Assembly: GCF_030056665.1 (NCBI RefSeq)
Contig: NZ_JASHIG010000019.1
Direction: 5' to 3' (one strand)
Length of the DNA stretch: 64,000 nucleotides
Source of the DNA: Flectobacillus roseus
GTDB taxonomy: Bacteria; Bacteroidota; Bacteroidia; Cytophagales; Spirosomataceae
Under the pieces are notes generated by a model. The model made no database searches. It saw only the letters and a list, made by a program, of their open reading frames with translations, and had not been told where the DNA came from. The first letter of the stretch is position 1. Each line of letters opens with the position of its first letter. The translations under genes were made by a program, and so were the position numbers. Shown one piece after another: positions 43,980-53,427 of this stretch.

Positions 43980-46967
43980 ATGAAATGTTCAGTTTTACTA
44001 GTTTGGTTATTGCTAAGTCTTCCTTGTGTAGCACAGGAAGGGTATAGGCATATCACGATCAAAAATGGACTTTCTCAAGGCTCTATTAACACCATTTTTA
44101 AAGACTCTCGGGGATTTATTTGGCTTGCTAGTCAGGCAGGACTCAATCGTTATGATGGTTCAAATATAAAAGTTTATCAGTTTATTGATGATGATAGCAC
44201 AACGATAGGCGGAGGAGATTTGCGAGGGGTTGTTGAGGACGCTAATGGAGACCTTTGGATTGGTTCTGGGGATTGCCTAAATCGTTTTAATAGAAAGTCG
44301 AATAACTTCACGCGCTTTTATAGTAATAACTCAAGACGTTCAACGATTACGACAGTTTTTTATGCCAATATGGATGAAATCTGGTATATCAATGAAGAAG
44401 AAGGCATTATGGCATTAAATTATAAAAGCTTTCACAAAAGAAAAATATGGAAAGATTTTATTTACAAAGCTGATTACCTTTCAGGAAAAGTAAAAAAAGA
44501 CCCTATCAGACCAATTGTATGGATTTTGTTACCTACGGGAGTAGTAGGTTTAAATTACCAGACAAAAGAAGAGATTCTCATTTCTCCCAAAATCCTTCCC
44601 AATAAAAGTGATATCACCAGTTTTGAACTAGACGCTAAAGGCAATGTTTGGGGTGTCTCTGGTACCCAATTATGGCAGTATTCAGTTATATCGAAAAAAA
44701 TAAAATCCTTCAAGCTGCCTAATCTGAGAGGAATTAGTCCTACCACATATGATATCAAAGAAAGCTTTGACACCCAAAAACTAGTGATTAGTGGTAATTA
44801 TGGTTTGGTTGTTTTTGATTTGTTACAAGAACGAATAGGTCGATACTACACCCATCAACTGAATAACGCAAGGAGTTTGTCAAATTGGGAGATTTCTACT
44901 GCTATTTTGGACGACCAACAAATCCTATGGGCAAATCCAGACCCTGTTGGAATAGATGTTATTTTACCTCAACATTTTCAAATCAATACCTTTGATAGCA
45001 ATCCCTGTGATTTTGGAGAATTTAATGGTGCTTCTATTCGTGGAATAACCGAAGATCAGGAGCATAACCTCTGGGTTGGTTCGATTGATGAGGGAATTTG
45101 GTACATCAAAATGAATCCCAATAGAACTGGAATGGTAGAAGAGCCTATTTCACTACAGAAATTTACGACTAAGGATGGATTGCCAGATCATGATGTTAAC
45201 GATATTTTGATTGATGCCAATGGAATTGTCTGGGTGGCTACTTTTCTAGGAATGGCCTATTTTGACAAACAAAAAAAGAAGTTTATTCCTGTTCTTAATC
45301 ATGCAGACCCTAACAATTATGTCAATGCAAACTATGTGCGAGAGATTTGTCAGTATAAGGATAACCAGATTTTGCTTAGCACCATGAGTGGATTGTTTTT
45401 GCTAAAAGACAAACATATCTCTGCTTTTTCAAAGGATAAAGAACCTGGTTCTGGAAGTCTCTATTATGACGCTTCGGCGCAGAGGCTGTACGTTGGCTGG
45501 CGAGAAAAGGGCTTGGCTGTCTATTCGACTAAGAATGAAAAGCCTGTGCTATTGCCTCAATTGTTTTTACAAGGTCTTAATGTCATGGAGTGTTATCGAC
45601 AACCCAATTCTGATATCCTTTGGATTTCTTCTAACAAAGGACTTATTAAATTTGATGTAAAAAAACTTCAAGTGCTTCGTGCATTTACCGATAAAAGCGG
45701 ACTAATCAATAATGTAGTATATGCCATTATGCCTTTTAAGAATAGTCTTTGGCTGAGTACGAATAAAGGTGTAGCCCAATTTGACCTGACTCATGAAAAA
45801 TTTAAGGCGATTACACAAGAGGAATTTCGAGAATATAATCGGAATGCAAGTCTCAAAGCCTCTAATGGTACAATATATTTTGGTTCTACCCACGGACTGA
45901 CCTATTTTAACCCTTTGATTACACCCTCCCGCAATTCGTTAATAAATATCTATTTGACTGATATGTCTGTTAATGACAAACCTTTATCTGTTGAAAAAGG
46001 ACATATTGGTGAACAGGATAAAATTGTACTCAATTATGATGAAAATACAATCACTTTATCTTATGTCGGAATTGACTACAGTAATCAGATTAGTAATACG
46101 TATTTTGTTCAACTTGAAGGATTTGATAAAAGTTGGATGAATGTTGGATCTCAGCAGTCGATAAGATATACCCATTTACCCTATGGTGAATACAAATTCA
46201 AGATAAAAGTAAAAAATCTAGACGATGAAGAATTTCCTGTTAAAGAGTTGGTCATCGTGATTAAGTCGCCTTTTTGGCGAACAATTCCATTTTATCTAGC
46301 TTCTGTTCTTCTACTGATTTTCTGTGGATATATAGGAACTACTTACTGGGTAAATCGTAAATTACTGGTACAACAGCACGAGCTTGAGACAATACTTAAA
46401 ACACAAGAATCCGAACGAAAGCGATTAGCTCAGGATTTACATGATGATTTAGGTGGAAGCTTGTCGATTTTAAGAGGAAGACTATCCAATGAAGGCGTAA
46501 GTCATGAAATGATTCAGCTTGTCAATCAAGCTATTCAGGATTTAAGGTTAATTTCATGGAATTTACTACCACCCGATTTGATGAAAGATGGTTTGGTTGC
46601 AGCACTCGAAAACGCTGTAGAACGAATACAAAAATCTTCAGACATTAAGTTTACGTTTATCCATTTTGGCAAGGAGAAACAGCTACCCGAAAAATCAAGA
46701 ATCCATATTTATCGAATCGTACTTGAGGTATTCAACAATATTTTAAAGCATTCTAAAGCGCATGAGGCCACCATGCAGCTTATTTTTCATGAACAAATGA
46801 TTTATCTGTCAATCGAGGATAACGGCATTGGTATTAACGAAGAGAGTTCTTCTTGGGGAATTGGTTTCAAAAATATTCAAACTCGTGTTGATAACCTTCA
46901 AGCCCAATGGCATATAGATACAAGTAATCTTGGCACCACCTTTATATTGGAAATACCCTATGAATGA
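43980..46967 (+). CDS. Two-component propeller (Reg_prop) sensor histidine kinase
   Basis: 995 residues. A signal/anchor peptide (1-18) is followed by about 700 residues of periplasmic two-component-regulator propeller repeats (GLSQGSINTIFKDSRGFIWL, GLPDHDVNDILIDANGIVWV, GLINNVVYAIMPFKNSLWLS). A Y_Y_Y domain follows (VQLEGFDKSWMNVG), then one transmembrane helix (about 760-785) and a HisKA_3 kinase with phosphoacceptor His821 in RKRLAQDLHDDLGGSLSI, ending in an HATPase with DNGIGI and GIGFKNIQTRV. Such kinases often sense carbohydrates or oligosaccharides in the periplasm. The response-regulator gene overlaps its stop codon. Confidence 0.92.
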   Translation: MKCSVLLVWLLLSLPCVAQEGYRHITIKNGLSQGSINTIFKDSRGFIWLASQAGLNRYDGSNIKVYQFIDDDSTTIGGGDLRGVVEDANGDLWIGSGDCLNRFNRKSNNFTRFYSNNSRRSTITTVFYANMDEIWYINEEEGIMALNYKSFHKRKIWKDFIYKADYLSGKVKKDPIRPIVWILLPTGVVGLNYQTKEEILISPKILPNKSDITSFELDAKGNVWGVSGTQLWQYSVISKKIKSFKLPNLRGISPTTYDIKESFDTQKLVISGNYGLVVFDLLQERIGRYYTHQLNNARSLSNWEISTAILDDQQILWANPDPVGIDVILPQHFQINTFDSNPCDFGEFNGASIRGITEDQEHNLWVGSIDEGIWYIKMNPNRTGMVEEPISLQKFTTKDGLPDHDVNDILIDANGIVWVATFLGMAYFDKQKKKFIPVLNHADPNNYVNANYVREICQYKDNQILLSTMSGLFLLKDKHISAFSKDKEPGSGSLYYDASAQRLYVGWREKGLAVYSTKNEKPVLLPQLFLQGLNVMECYRQPNSDILWISSNKGLIKFDVKKLQVLRAFTDKSGLINNVVYAIMPFKNSLWLSTNKGVAQFDLTHEKFKAITQEEFREYNRNASLKASNGTIYFGSTHGLTYFNPLITPSRNSLINIYLTDMSVNDKPLSVEKGHIGEQDKIVLNYDENTITLSYVGIDYSNQISNTYFVQLEGFDKSWMNVGSQQSIRYTHLPYGEYKFKIKVKNLDDEEFPVKELVIVIKSPFWRTIPFYLASVLLLIFCGYIGTTYWVNRKLLVQQHELETILKTQESERKRLAQDLHDDLGGSLSILRGRLSNEGVSHEMIQLVNQAIQDLRLISWNLLPPDLMKDGLVAALENAVERIQKSSDIKFTFIHFGKEKQLPEKSRIHIYRIVLEVFNNILKHSKAHEATMQLIFHEQMIYLSIEDNGIGINEESSSWGIGFKNIQTRVDNLQAQWHIDTSNLGTTFILEIPYE

Positions 46968-47589
46968 ATCTAAAGCATCTCTGTTAATTGCCGATGATCA
47001 CGTTTTGTTTAGTGAAGGAATTGTCTCTATGCTGAGGGATACCTATCATTTTTCGGGACTTGTCACAGATGGGAAACAGGTTATGAACGCAATTTTGGAA
47101 AGAAAACCTGCCTTAATTTTGCTGGATATAAACTTGCCTAATATCGACGGACTAGAGTTAGCTAAACTGATCAAGTCTAATTTTACAGAGGTAAGGATTA
47201 TATTTCTCACGATGTATAATGAAGGAAAATTTGTCGATCAAGCCCAAAAACTCAAAGTCGATGGCTATATGCTCAAACATTCTACCAAGGAGGAGCTTAT
47301 TTTGGCAATTGATAAAGTTTTATCTGGGGAAAAATACTTCGACCCAAAATTGAATTTAGAGAAAACAAACCTCCATCAGACAGATTATTTTGTTAAGAAA
47401 TTTTTGCTTACCCCACGTGAAGTTGAAATAATTCGACTAATTAAGAAAGGAGCTAGTTCTGGGCAAATCGCGGAGGCTTTGCATTTGAGTGAAGAAACCG
47501 TGCGTTCACATCGTAAAAATATTCATTTCAAGCTCGGTGTCTCAAAGGTCTCAGAGCTCATAGAATTTGCGAATGCGAATGGGTTATAA
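46960..47589 (+). CDS. NarL/FixJ-family response regulator
   Basis: 209 residues from the ATG at 46960, overlapping the kinase gene by 8 bases; the in-frame upstream start at 46930 would lengthen the overlap and add non-homologous residues. Receiver domain: acidic pair ADDH (11-14), phosphoacceptor Asp56 in LILLDINLP and Lys in YMLKHSTKE. C-terminal LuxR-type helix-turn-helix: LTPREVEIIRLIKKGASSGQ followed by IAEALHLSEETVRSHRKNIH. It is the cognate partner of the propeller kinase by gene overlap (translational coupling likely). Its targets are not apparent nearby. Confidence 0.93.
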   Translation: MNESKASLLIADDHVLFSEGIVSMLRDTYHFSGLVTDGKQVMNAILERKPALILLDINLPNIDGLELAKLIKSNFTEVRIIFLTMYNEGKFVDQAQKLKVDGYMLKHSTKEELILAIDKVLSGEKYFDPKLNLEKTNLHQTDYFVKKFLLTPREVEIIRLIKKGASSGQIAEALHLSEETVRSHRKNIHFKLGVSKVSELIEFANANGL

Positions 47590-47680
47590 ATGAGATAATG
47601 AGTGAGTTGTGATTGAGTGATTACTCTTTTCAGTATTGGAAACAAATAGCTTTGCGTTCGATGATGATTTATTAGCCTAT

Positions 47681-47723
47681 TCATCAAAAAAGCGGTCGAA
47701 AATTATTTTCCAACCGCTTTTTA
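47681..47723. terminator. Bidirectional terminator repeat, copy e
   Basis: AAAAAAGCGGTCGAAAAT pairs with ATTTTCCAACCGCTTTTT (one G-to-A-type change in the right arm) between the convergent NarL regulator and yicC genes. The flanking part of the composite repeat (AATGAGTGAG, GATTGAGTGATTACTC) lies on the left, at 47597-47630, so this copy is inverted relative to copy c. Confidence 0.85.
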
Positions 47724-47748
47724 ATAGTAGTTTTATCGTAAGTCTGTT

Positions 47749-48624
47749 TTAAAGAACATTAGAAGTCTGCTCTTTGATTTTCTCCAACTCATCCTTCATA
47801 TTCACTACCAATCGCTGAATAGCAACGTCATTAGCTTTTGAACCGATGGTATTGATTTCACGACCAATTTCCTGAGATAAGAAGTTTAACTTTTTACCAT
47901 TCCCTTCTTTAACAATCGTCTGGAAATAGTCGAGATGCGTGCGTAGACGTACTTTTTCTTCCGAAATATCGTATTTCTCTACATAATACACCAATTCTTG
48001 TTCGAAGCGATTTTTGTCAAAATTTTCATCCTGTAACAAATCACTCACCGATTTACGGAGGCGCTCTCTTACGCCAGGGATACGAGTTTTGTCTAACTCC
48101 TCAACTTCCGTTAAGAGGCTACCGATACTCTGTGCATATTCGATAAATTTAGCTTGTACGATAGCACCTTCTCTAAGCCTAAACTTATTACATTCTTCAA
48201 CTGCCTTATTTACAGCCTGAACAATCACTTTCCATTCTGCTTCACTTTGTTCTTCCGAAACAGCGTCGGTATTAAATGCGTTTGGCATCGTTAAGGCAAT
48301 TTTCAATAGCTCAGTAGTTTCGATGCTTCCGAAAATAGCAGCGGTTTCAGCTAAGTCTTTTACGTAAGCTTGTACCAAAACTCTGTTGACCGAAGTGCCA
48401 GCGGTTGTATCTGTATATTGTACCTGTAAATTAAATTCTATTTTCCCTCTTTCTAATTGCTGAGTGAGAATATTACGAATCTCGATTTCTCTTGATGAAA
48501 AGGTTTTCGGAATACGGCAATATATATCAGTGAATTTAGAGTTCAAGCTTTTGACTTCAGCAGTTACAGTTAGATGATTTGCTTCTACTACTGCCTTTCC
48601 GAAGCCTGTCATTGATTTCAACAT
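47749..48624 (-). CDS. yicC: YicC-family endoribonuclease
   Basis: 291-residue soluble protein. The family start MLKSMTGFGKAVVEANHLTV, the SLNSKFTDIYCRIP segment, and the C-terminal half with ISEEKVRLRTHLDYFQTIVK, GRKLNFLSQEIGREINTIGS (here KKLNFLSQEIGREINT) and DVAIQRLVVNMKDELEKIKE are all present. YicC proteins have been described as endoribonucleases acting on structured RNA and belong to the old UPF0701 family. The length is standard. It is convergent with the NarL regulator gene through a terminator repeat. Another copy of that repeat lies in the gap upstream. Confidence 0.93.
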   Translation of the reverse strand: MLKSMTGFGKAVVEANHLTVTAEVKSLNSKFTDIYCRIPKTFSSREIEIRNILTQQLERGKIEFNLQVQYTDTTAGTSVNRVLVQAYVKDLAETAAIFGSIETTELLKIALTMPNAFNTDAVSEEQSEAEWKVIVQAVNKAVEECNKFRLREGAIVQAKFIEYAQSIGSLLTEVEELDKTRIPGVRERLRKSVSDLLQDENFDKNRFEQELVYYVEKYDISEEKVRLRTHLDYFQTIVKEGNGKKLNFLSQEIGREINTIGSKANDVAIQRLVVNMKDELEKIKEQTSNVL

Positions 48625-48809
48625 AGTTATTCAATATTTTACGTTCTATGCAATTTGCAGGTAAAAATTGACTTGTCCAAATAAAAAAGAGGAGGTATGT
48701 GTAATTAAGGATGAGTGCGGAGTCGAGAATGGTGAGTTTGTCTAGAGCTAAAGTTTCCAAACAATGCTAGATCTGGGATTACTGAAATTATGACTATTTT
48801 AATATTGGT

Positions 48810-48850
48810 AAAAAAGAAGCGGTCGAAAATACTTTTCGACCGCTTCTGAT
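48810..48850. terminator. Bidirectional terminator repeat, copy f
   Basis: AGAAGCGGTCGAAAA pairs with TTTTCGACCGCTTCT around a short loop, preceded by A and lacking the long T tail of other copies. It lies between two minus-strand genes (DUF1080 upstream in coordinates of transcription, yicC downstream), the only copy at a co-directional junction. CACTCAATCAGCATTCACTC of the composite repeat follows at 48880-48899. Confidence 0.85.
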
Positions 48851-48917
48851 ACAAATTTACTGCTAAAAGATTCACTAAATCACTCAATCAGCATTCACTC
48901 AATTGTGAAGCGAAATA

Positions 48918-49634
48918 CTAAAGAGATTTGATTTTGATACTACGGTACCAAACATCATTGCCGTGATCTTGTAATACGATATGTCCTTTCAAGAATTTAC
49001 CAAAGTCTGGCATATTTTTGAATTTACTATTTGCGATTAAATCCTTCCAGTTTTGGTCATCCATACGAGTTTCAACTACCTTTACGCCATTCATGAATAC
49101 CTGAAGGCTTCCTTTGTTACTGATGATTTTGACAGTATTCCATTCACCAACGGCTTTCACTGGTTCTGATGATGACTGAATCAAATCATAAAGGTCGCTT
49201 GCACGGTGTTTTTTGATTTTACCATCTGGGTGACCATCGTTGTCGATTACTTGGATTTCAGGACCTGTAAACCATCCGTATCCATATTTTGCATCTTCTT
49301 GGCTATTGATATAAATACCACTATTACCATTTGGTGAAATTTTCCATTCGATACTCAATTCAAAGTTTTCGAACTCTTCGTTGCTTACCAAGTCACCCGA
49401 ACCTTCTTTGCCTTTCGAAGTATCATATTTTAAAGCGCCATCTGACACAATCCAGTTGGCTTTTACTTCTTTGCTTTTCCAAGTATGCCAACCTGTAGTA
49501 GACTTGCCGTCAAACAATAAACGCCATCCTGATTTGATTTCTTTTTTAGAGAGAGTATTTGGAGTTTCTTTAGCTTGTAGGCTAAAAACCGATGCTGAAA
49601 GCATTAAGCAAGTAATAAAACTAGTTTTTTTCAT
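48918..49634 (-). CDS. Exported DUF1080 (3-keto-disaccharide hydrolase-like) protein
   Basis: 238 residues from the ATG at 49634, giving the signal peptide MKKTSFITCLMLSASVFSLQ; an upstream in-frame start at 49685 would hide it. The mature domain is a concanavalin-like beta-sandwich with the family marks GWRLLFDGKSTTGWHTW, FELSIEWKISPNGNSGIYIN, GPEIQVIDNDGHPDGK and GHIVLQDHGNDVWYRSIKI. Members hydrolyse 3-keto-glycosides or bind polysaccharide; which of these applies is unknown. The gene is monocistronic between terminator copy f and a gap that contains the yfhO terminator. Confidence 0.9.
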   Translation of the reverse strand: MKKTSFITCLMLSASVFSLQAKETPNTLSKKEIKSGWRLLFDGKSTTGWHTWKSKEVKANWIVSDGALKYDTSKGKEGSGDLVSNEEFENFELSIEWKISPNGNSGIYINSQEDAKYGYGWFTGPEIQVIDNDGHPDGKIKKHRASDLYDLIQSSSEPVKAVGEWNTVKIISNKGSLQVFMNGVKVVETRMDDQNWKDLIANSKFKNMPDFGKFLKGHIVLQDHGNDVWYRSIKIKSL

Positions 49635-49814
49635 GTAATAAAGGGAATTTAGAAAATGGGCTGATTGGGGAAATTGTACAATCATTTACAAAAACAAATG
49701 TAATACTCAATTCTGAATATTATGACCTGACAAGGAGGGAAACTTTCATTCAATTGCGGATTTGAGATTTCTGATTTCGGAAATACTGAAAAATATATCC
49801 GTTTTATAATATAT

Positions 49815-49849
49815 AAAAAATGGGCTTGCAACATCATGTTGCAAGCCCA
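49815..49849 (-). terminator. Rho-independent terminator of the YfhO gene
   Basis: TGGGCTTGCAACAT and ATGTTGCAAGCCCA form a near-perfect stem. Read on the minus strand it is followed by six T. It lies about 45 bases after the stop at 49895. Confidence 0.88.
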
Positions 49850-49894
49850 AAAGCACTGAGTATTTGTTCAAATAAGTTTTAACCTATAATCAAA

Positions 49895-52339
49895 TTACTT
49901 TTTCTTTTTTACTTCGAAGAAAATAGCCAATCCCAACAAGCCAACTAAAAAGAACGAAGCAACAAAGTCAATTTTTGAGCCTTTTGCTACTACTTCTGGT
50001 TCAAATTTAAACTCGATGGTGTGTTTTCCTGCTGGAACTACTAACGCTCTCAGTACGTAGTCGGCACGCAAATGTGGCTTGTATTGTCCGTCGATATAAG
50101 CTTTCCAATCTTGGTTACCACGGTAGAAGATTTCAGAGAAAACTGCTAATTGTTCAGAACTTGCGTTTGAGCTATAAGTCAAATGGTTTGGCTTATAGTT
50201 GGTAAGAGTAATTTTATTATTAACAGAATCAGTTTTAATCACTGACAAGTTACCTAATTCCGCTTTGAAACGTTGGTCAACAACCGCTGTCTTTTTAGGG
50301 TTAAAGTTGGTTAGTGCATTGATTTCTTCATCAGCGGTAGGTACCATTTTGATTTCTTGTACAAACCAAGCATTTCCACAAGCTTCAGGATTTAATTGCA
50401 CTGCTGGCGTACCTTGAGCACCTGGAACCACTACATACTTCGCATTGAGCATATTTAATACCTGAAGATTCAACGGATTTTTAGAAAGATGATGCTCCAC
50501 TAATTCTTGGTATCTACGCAATTTTGCTCCATGATAACCACCCAATGATTGGTGATAATACGACATTTTGGCATCACCCACAAAGTTTGTTGAAAGGTCA
50601 ATTACTTTATAAATGCCTTTGTCTTTCATGATTTCTGCATCTATCGGTGAAGGTGCAGTATTTTCTTCAACGGCTGCTTTGTCGATAAATGAATCGTTGT
50701 TGAAATAGCGTTTGTCAACTGAAAACAAGTCAAGCGTTACTAATAAAATCAAAACTGGATATAATACTGATTCTTTGATTTTTCCTTTGGCAAATGCCCA
50801 AATCGCTGCAGCTGTGATCGTAATGTAGATAAATGTGCGGAAAGCATCTGCGCGCAACAACGAAGCTCTATCTTTTACAATGGCATTAAGGATTTGTGTG
50901 TCGAAAGACTGATTGCCTGATAACTGGAAGGTAGAGTCGTTTGGAGAACGGAAATTGAAAAACAAATCAGGAAGTAAAGCTAGGATTAATGAAAACCCTG
51001 CTGTCAAACCAAAGCTGATAAGTAAATCTTGCTTAATTTGTTCAAATGTCAACTTTTCTTCAACGATACGTTTGATGGCTAATACTGCCATGGTAACCAA
51101 TGAGAATTGTACAAGACAAAGAATCATAGTCACTGCTCTAAATTTATTGAACATCGGGAAGTAATCAAACATCAAATCATTAAAGAAGAAGTTTTTACCC
51201 CATGACAATACAATATATAAAACCGTAGTGCCAATTAGCCAGTATTTCAATGAACCTCTTACTACAAAGCATCCTAGCAAGAACAAAAAGCATATTACTG
51301 CACCAGCGTATGCAGGTCCACCTACAAAGCTCTGATCGCCCCAGTAAGCTACACTTCTTTCTGAAAATCCAAGTGCTACTTCTTCTGGTTGTCCGTTATC
51401 AATAAGTACTTTGTATGTTTCAGATTTGTTGCCACCAAGTGAACCACCTGAAGCCCCACCTCTAAAATTTGGAATAAGTAACGTTCCTGTTTCACCTATA
51501 CCATAACTCCAGTCAAAAGCATAATCTTTGTCCAAACCACCATTTGACTGCTTATTTGATGTTAATTCTGATTTGCCACGAATTGTTTCTTTCGAATATT
51601 CAAGGTTACTCCATAAACGCATAGCGTGGTTTGCTGCACCAACACCTAGCGAACCAGCCAAAATAGCGAGCGAAATAACCAATTGTTTTACTTGACCCGC
51701 TTTGATTTTCTCGATGGCTTCTGCTACTATTAAAATTCCCCACGATAGGAATAGATAATAAGTAATCTGTACGTGGTTGGCATATAGCTCCAATCCCATA
51801 AATAGGGCAGTAAGCGCCGCACCAATCCAGTATTTGCCTCGCATGATAAGAACTGTCCCGGCTAATACTAAAGGAGCAAAGGCAAGAGCTAAAGCTTTTG
51901 AGTTATGTCCTGCGGGGATAATCACCATATTAAAAGTACCCAAGGCATAGCCTATGGCTCCCAAAACTGATAGCCAGTTGTTAAGACCAAGTATGATGAG
52001 GAAGATATACATCCCAAGCATATTCAAGAATATCATGTTGATAGGGCTAGGGAGTGCATTATTGGCATACTGACCAATCTTGGTTGTAATACTATTAGGG
52101 TATTGTGCCGAAATCATATAGGTAGGCATACCCCCAAACATAGAGTTAGTCCACCAAGTGGCTTCACCAGTCGTTTTTCTGAACTCGACAGACTCGTGAG
52201 CGGCTGCTTGAGCCATTTGAATATCATGTTGCTGAATGACTTTGCCTTTAAGGGCTGGTGATGCGTAAATCCCTGCCAATACCGCAAAAAATACAATCGC
52301 TACAACGTGCGGAAGGAATTTTTTGAATGAAAATTGCAT
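49895..52339 (-). CDS. YfhO-family membrane protein (GT-C fold)
   Basis: 814-residue inner-membrane protein with about 13-14 hydrophobic segments and a large extracytoplasmic C-terminal domain. Features: N-terminal helix FLPHVVAIVFFAVLAGIYAS, first loop with WWTNSMFGGMPTYMIS (the position of the acidic metal-binding loop of GT-C glycosyltransferases), ETGTLLIPNFRGGASGG, and at the end QDWKAYIDGQYKPHLRADYV followed by a last helix and a Lys tail. YfhO proteins are thought to transfer sugars to cell-wall or lipid acceptors; the acceptor here is unknown. It is one of the largest genes in the window and is transcribed alone. Confidence 0.9.
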   Translation of the reverse strand: MQFSFKKFLPHVVAIVFFAVLAGIYASPALKGKVIQQHDIQMAQAAAHESVEFRKTTGEATWWTNSMFGGMPTYMISAQYPNSITTKIGQYANNALPSPINMIFLNMLGMYIFLIILGLNNWLSVLGAIGYALGTFNMVIIPAGHNSKALALAFAPLVLAGTVLIMRGKYWIGAALTALFMGLELYANHVQITYYLFLSWGILIVAEAIEKIKAGQVKQLVISLAILAGSLGVGAANHAMRLWSNLEYSKETIRGKSELTSNKQSNGGLDKDYAFDWSYGIGETGTLLIPNFRGGASGGSLGGNKSETYKVLIDNGQPEEVALGFSERSVAYWGDQSFVGGPAYAGAVICFLFLLGCFVVRGSLKYWLIGTTVLYIVLSWGKNFFFNDLMFDYFPMFNKFRAVTMILCLVQFSLVTMAVLAIKRIVEEKLTFEQIKQDLLISFGLTAGFSLILALLPDLFFNFRSPNDSTFQLSGNQSFDTQILNAIVKDRASLLRADAFRTFIYITITAAAIWAFAKGKIKESVLYPVLILLVTLDLFSVDKRYFNNDSFIDKAAVEENTAPSPIDAEIMKDKGIYKVIDLSTNFVGDAKMSYYHQSLGGYHGAKLRRYQELVEHHLSKNPLNLQVLNMLNAKYVVVPGAQGTPAVQLNPEACGNAWFVQEIKMVPTADEEINALTNFNPKKTAVVDQRFKAELGNLSVIKTDSVNNKITLTNYKPNHLTYSSNASSEQLAVFSEIFYRGNQDWKAYIDGQYKPHLRADYVLRALVVPAGKHTIEFKFEPEVVAKGSKIDFVASFFLVGLLGLAIFFEVKKKK

Positions 52340-52575
52340 GTTTTGTGATTAAGATTTTCTTGATTTAATGAATACATATCTTATCTGCTATGAAACAAAG
52401 ATAAAAGGAATCCTTCATTGATAAATGAACTTGTTGGCACTTTCGAGAGTTTTTATATCAGTTTCTTGGACTAATTACGTTATAGCGACAATGATTATTG
52501 GATTTTTAAAAGAAAAACAGGCTATTTTTATCGAGTTTTGATTTTTTTCCTCAAAAATTCAAACCATTTATCCTT

Positions 52576-52583
52576 AACTTTGT
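52576..52583 (+). promoter_or_regulatory. Probable -7 box of the lolA promoter
   Basis: TAACTTTG fits TAnnTTTG and lies about 34 bases before the ATG of the LolA gene. A convincing -33 element is not seen. Confidence 0.4.
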
Positions 52584-52616
52584 CAATACGTATAATAATA
52601 CTCATAACTAGATATA

Positions 52617-53249
52617 ATGAAAAAGTTGATTTCGATTATCACGTTTGCGGTGGCTGTAAACCTATCTGGTGCCTATGCACAAGACTCAAAAGCTGGCGCA
52701 ATCATTGATGCTATGCAAAAAAAATATAAGTCGATGAAGTCGTTTAGCGCTACATTTACTTATGGAGCTGACGGTAGTAAGCAATTGCTAAAAGGCGATA
52801 TTACGGTAAAAGGCCAAAAGTATCGTCTAAAACTAGCTGGTCAGGAATTATTTAATAACGGCAAAGACGTTGCAACTTATATTAAGGAGACTAACGAAGT
52901 AAATATCTCCGAATACGAACCAAGCGAAAATGACTTGAATCCAGCAAAAGTTTATTCTTTCGATAAAAAAGGATACAAGTATACTTTTGCAGGTGAGACT
53001 AAAGAAGGTGCCAATACTTTTGAACTAGTAGAGCTTTCTCCTGAAAAAAAGGGTGGTCAAGTTTCGAAGGTAAAAATTAAAGTAAATAAAGCAGACAAAT
53101 CCGTTGGTGGTTGGACAATCATTGACAAGAGTGGAAAGCGTCAAACATTCAATGTGATTAAATTTAATCCTAATACAAATGTTGATGACAAATTCTTTTC
53201 ATTCGATAAATCTAAATATCCAGGTGTAGAGATCAATGATCTTCGCTAG
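52617..53249 (+). CDS. lolA: Outer-membrane lipoprotein carrier protein LolA
   Basis: 210-residue periplasmic chaperone that carries lipoproteins from the inner to the outer membrane. Signal peptide MKKLISIITFAVAVNLSGAYA, then the LolA pattern: MQKKYKSMKSFSATFTYGAD, GDITVKGQKYRLKLAGQEL, NNGKDVATYIKETNEVNISE and, near the end, GWTIIDKSGKRQTFNVIKFN. The incomplete beta-barrel fold binds acyl chains. It stands alone, with its own terminator just after the stop; the LolCDE and LolB functions are not in the window. Confidence 0.9.
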   Translation: MKKLISIITFAVAVNLSGAYAQDSKAGAIIDAMQKKYKSMKSFSATFTYGADGSKQLLKGDITVKGQKYRLKLAGQELFNNGKDVATYIKETNEVNISEYEPSENDLNPAKVYSFDKKGYKYTFAGETKEGANTFELVELSPEKKGGQVSKVKIKVNKADKSVGGWTIIDKSGKRQTFNVIKFNPNTNVDDKFFSFDKSKYPGVEINDLR

Positions 53250-53261
53250 TATATATGTCTT

Positions 53262-53307
53262 CAATAAAAAAAGGCTAACTCAGCAATGAGTTAGCCTTTT
53301 TTTATTG
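53262..53307 (+). terminator. Strong terminator after lolA
   Basis: A perfect 21-bp stem (53262-53282 with 53287-53307, core AAGGCTAACTCA / TGAGTTAGCCTT) around a GCAA tetraloop. A and T tracts flank it on the two sides, so it can work in both directions. Confidence 0.92.
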
Positions 53308-53393
53308 AAATATCGGATATGGATTTTCGGAATGGTGATTCGCTATTTTTTTAGAAAATATATTCCTTAATTGTTGAGAATTCTTCGTACGTT

Positions 53394-53427
53394 ACTAATT
53401 CACAATTCACAATTCAGCACTAATACT
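53394..53427. repeat. Dispersed AATTCAC-type repeat
   Basis: ACTAATTCACAATTCACAAT followed by TCAGCACTAATACTT. It directly abuts the stop codon of the symporter gene and matches the sequences at 18872-18910 and 36760-36892. Confidence 0.65.
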
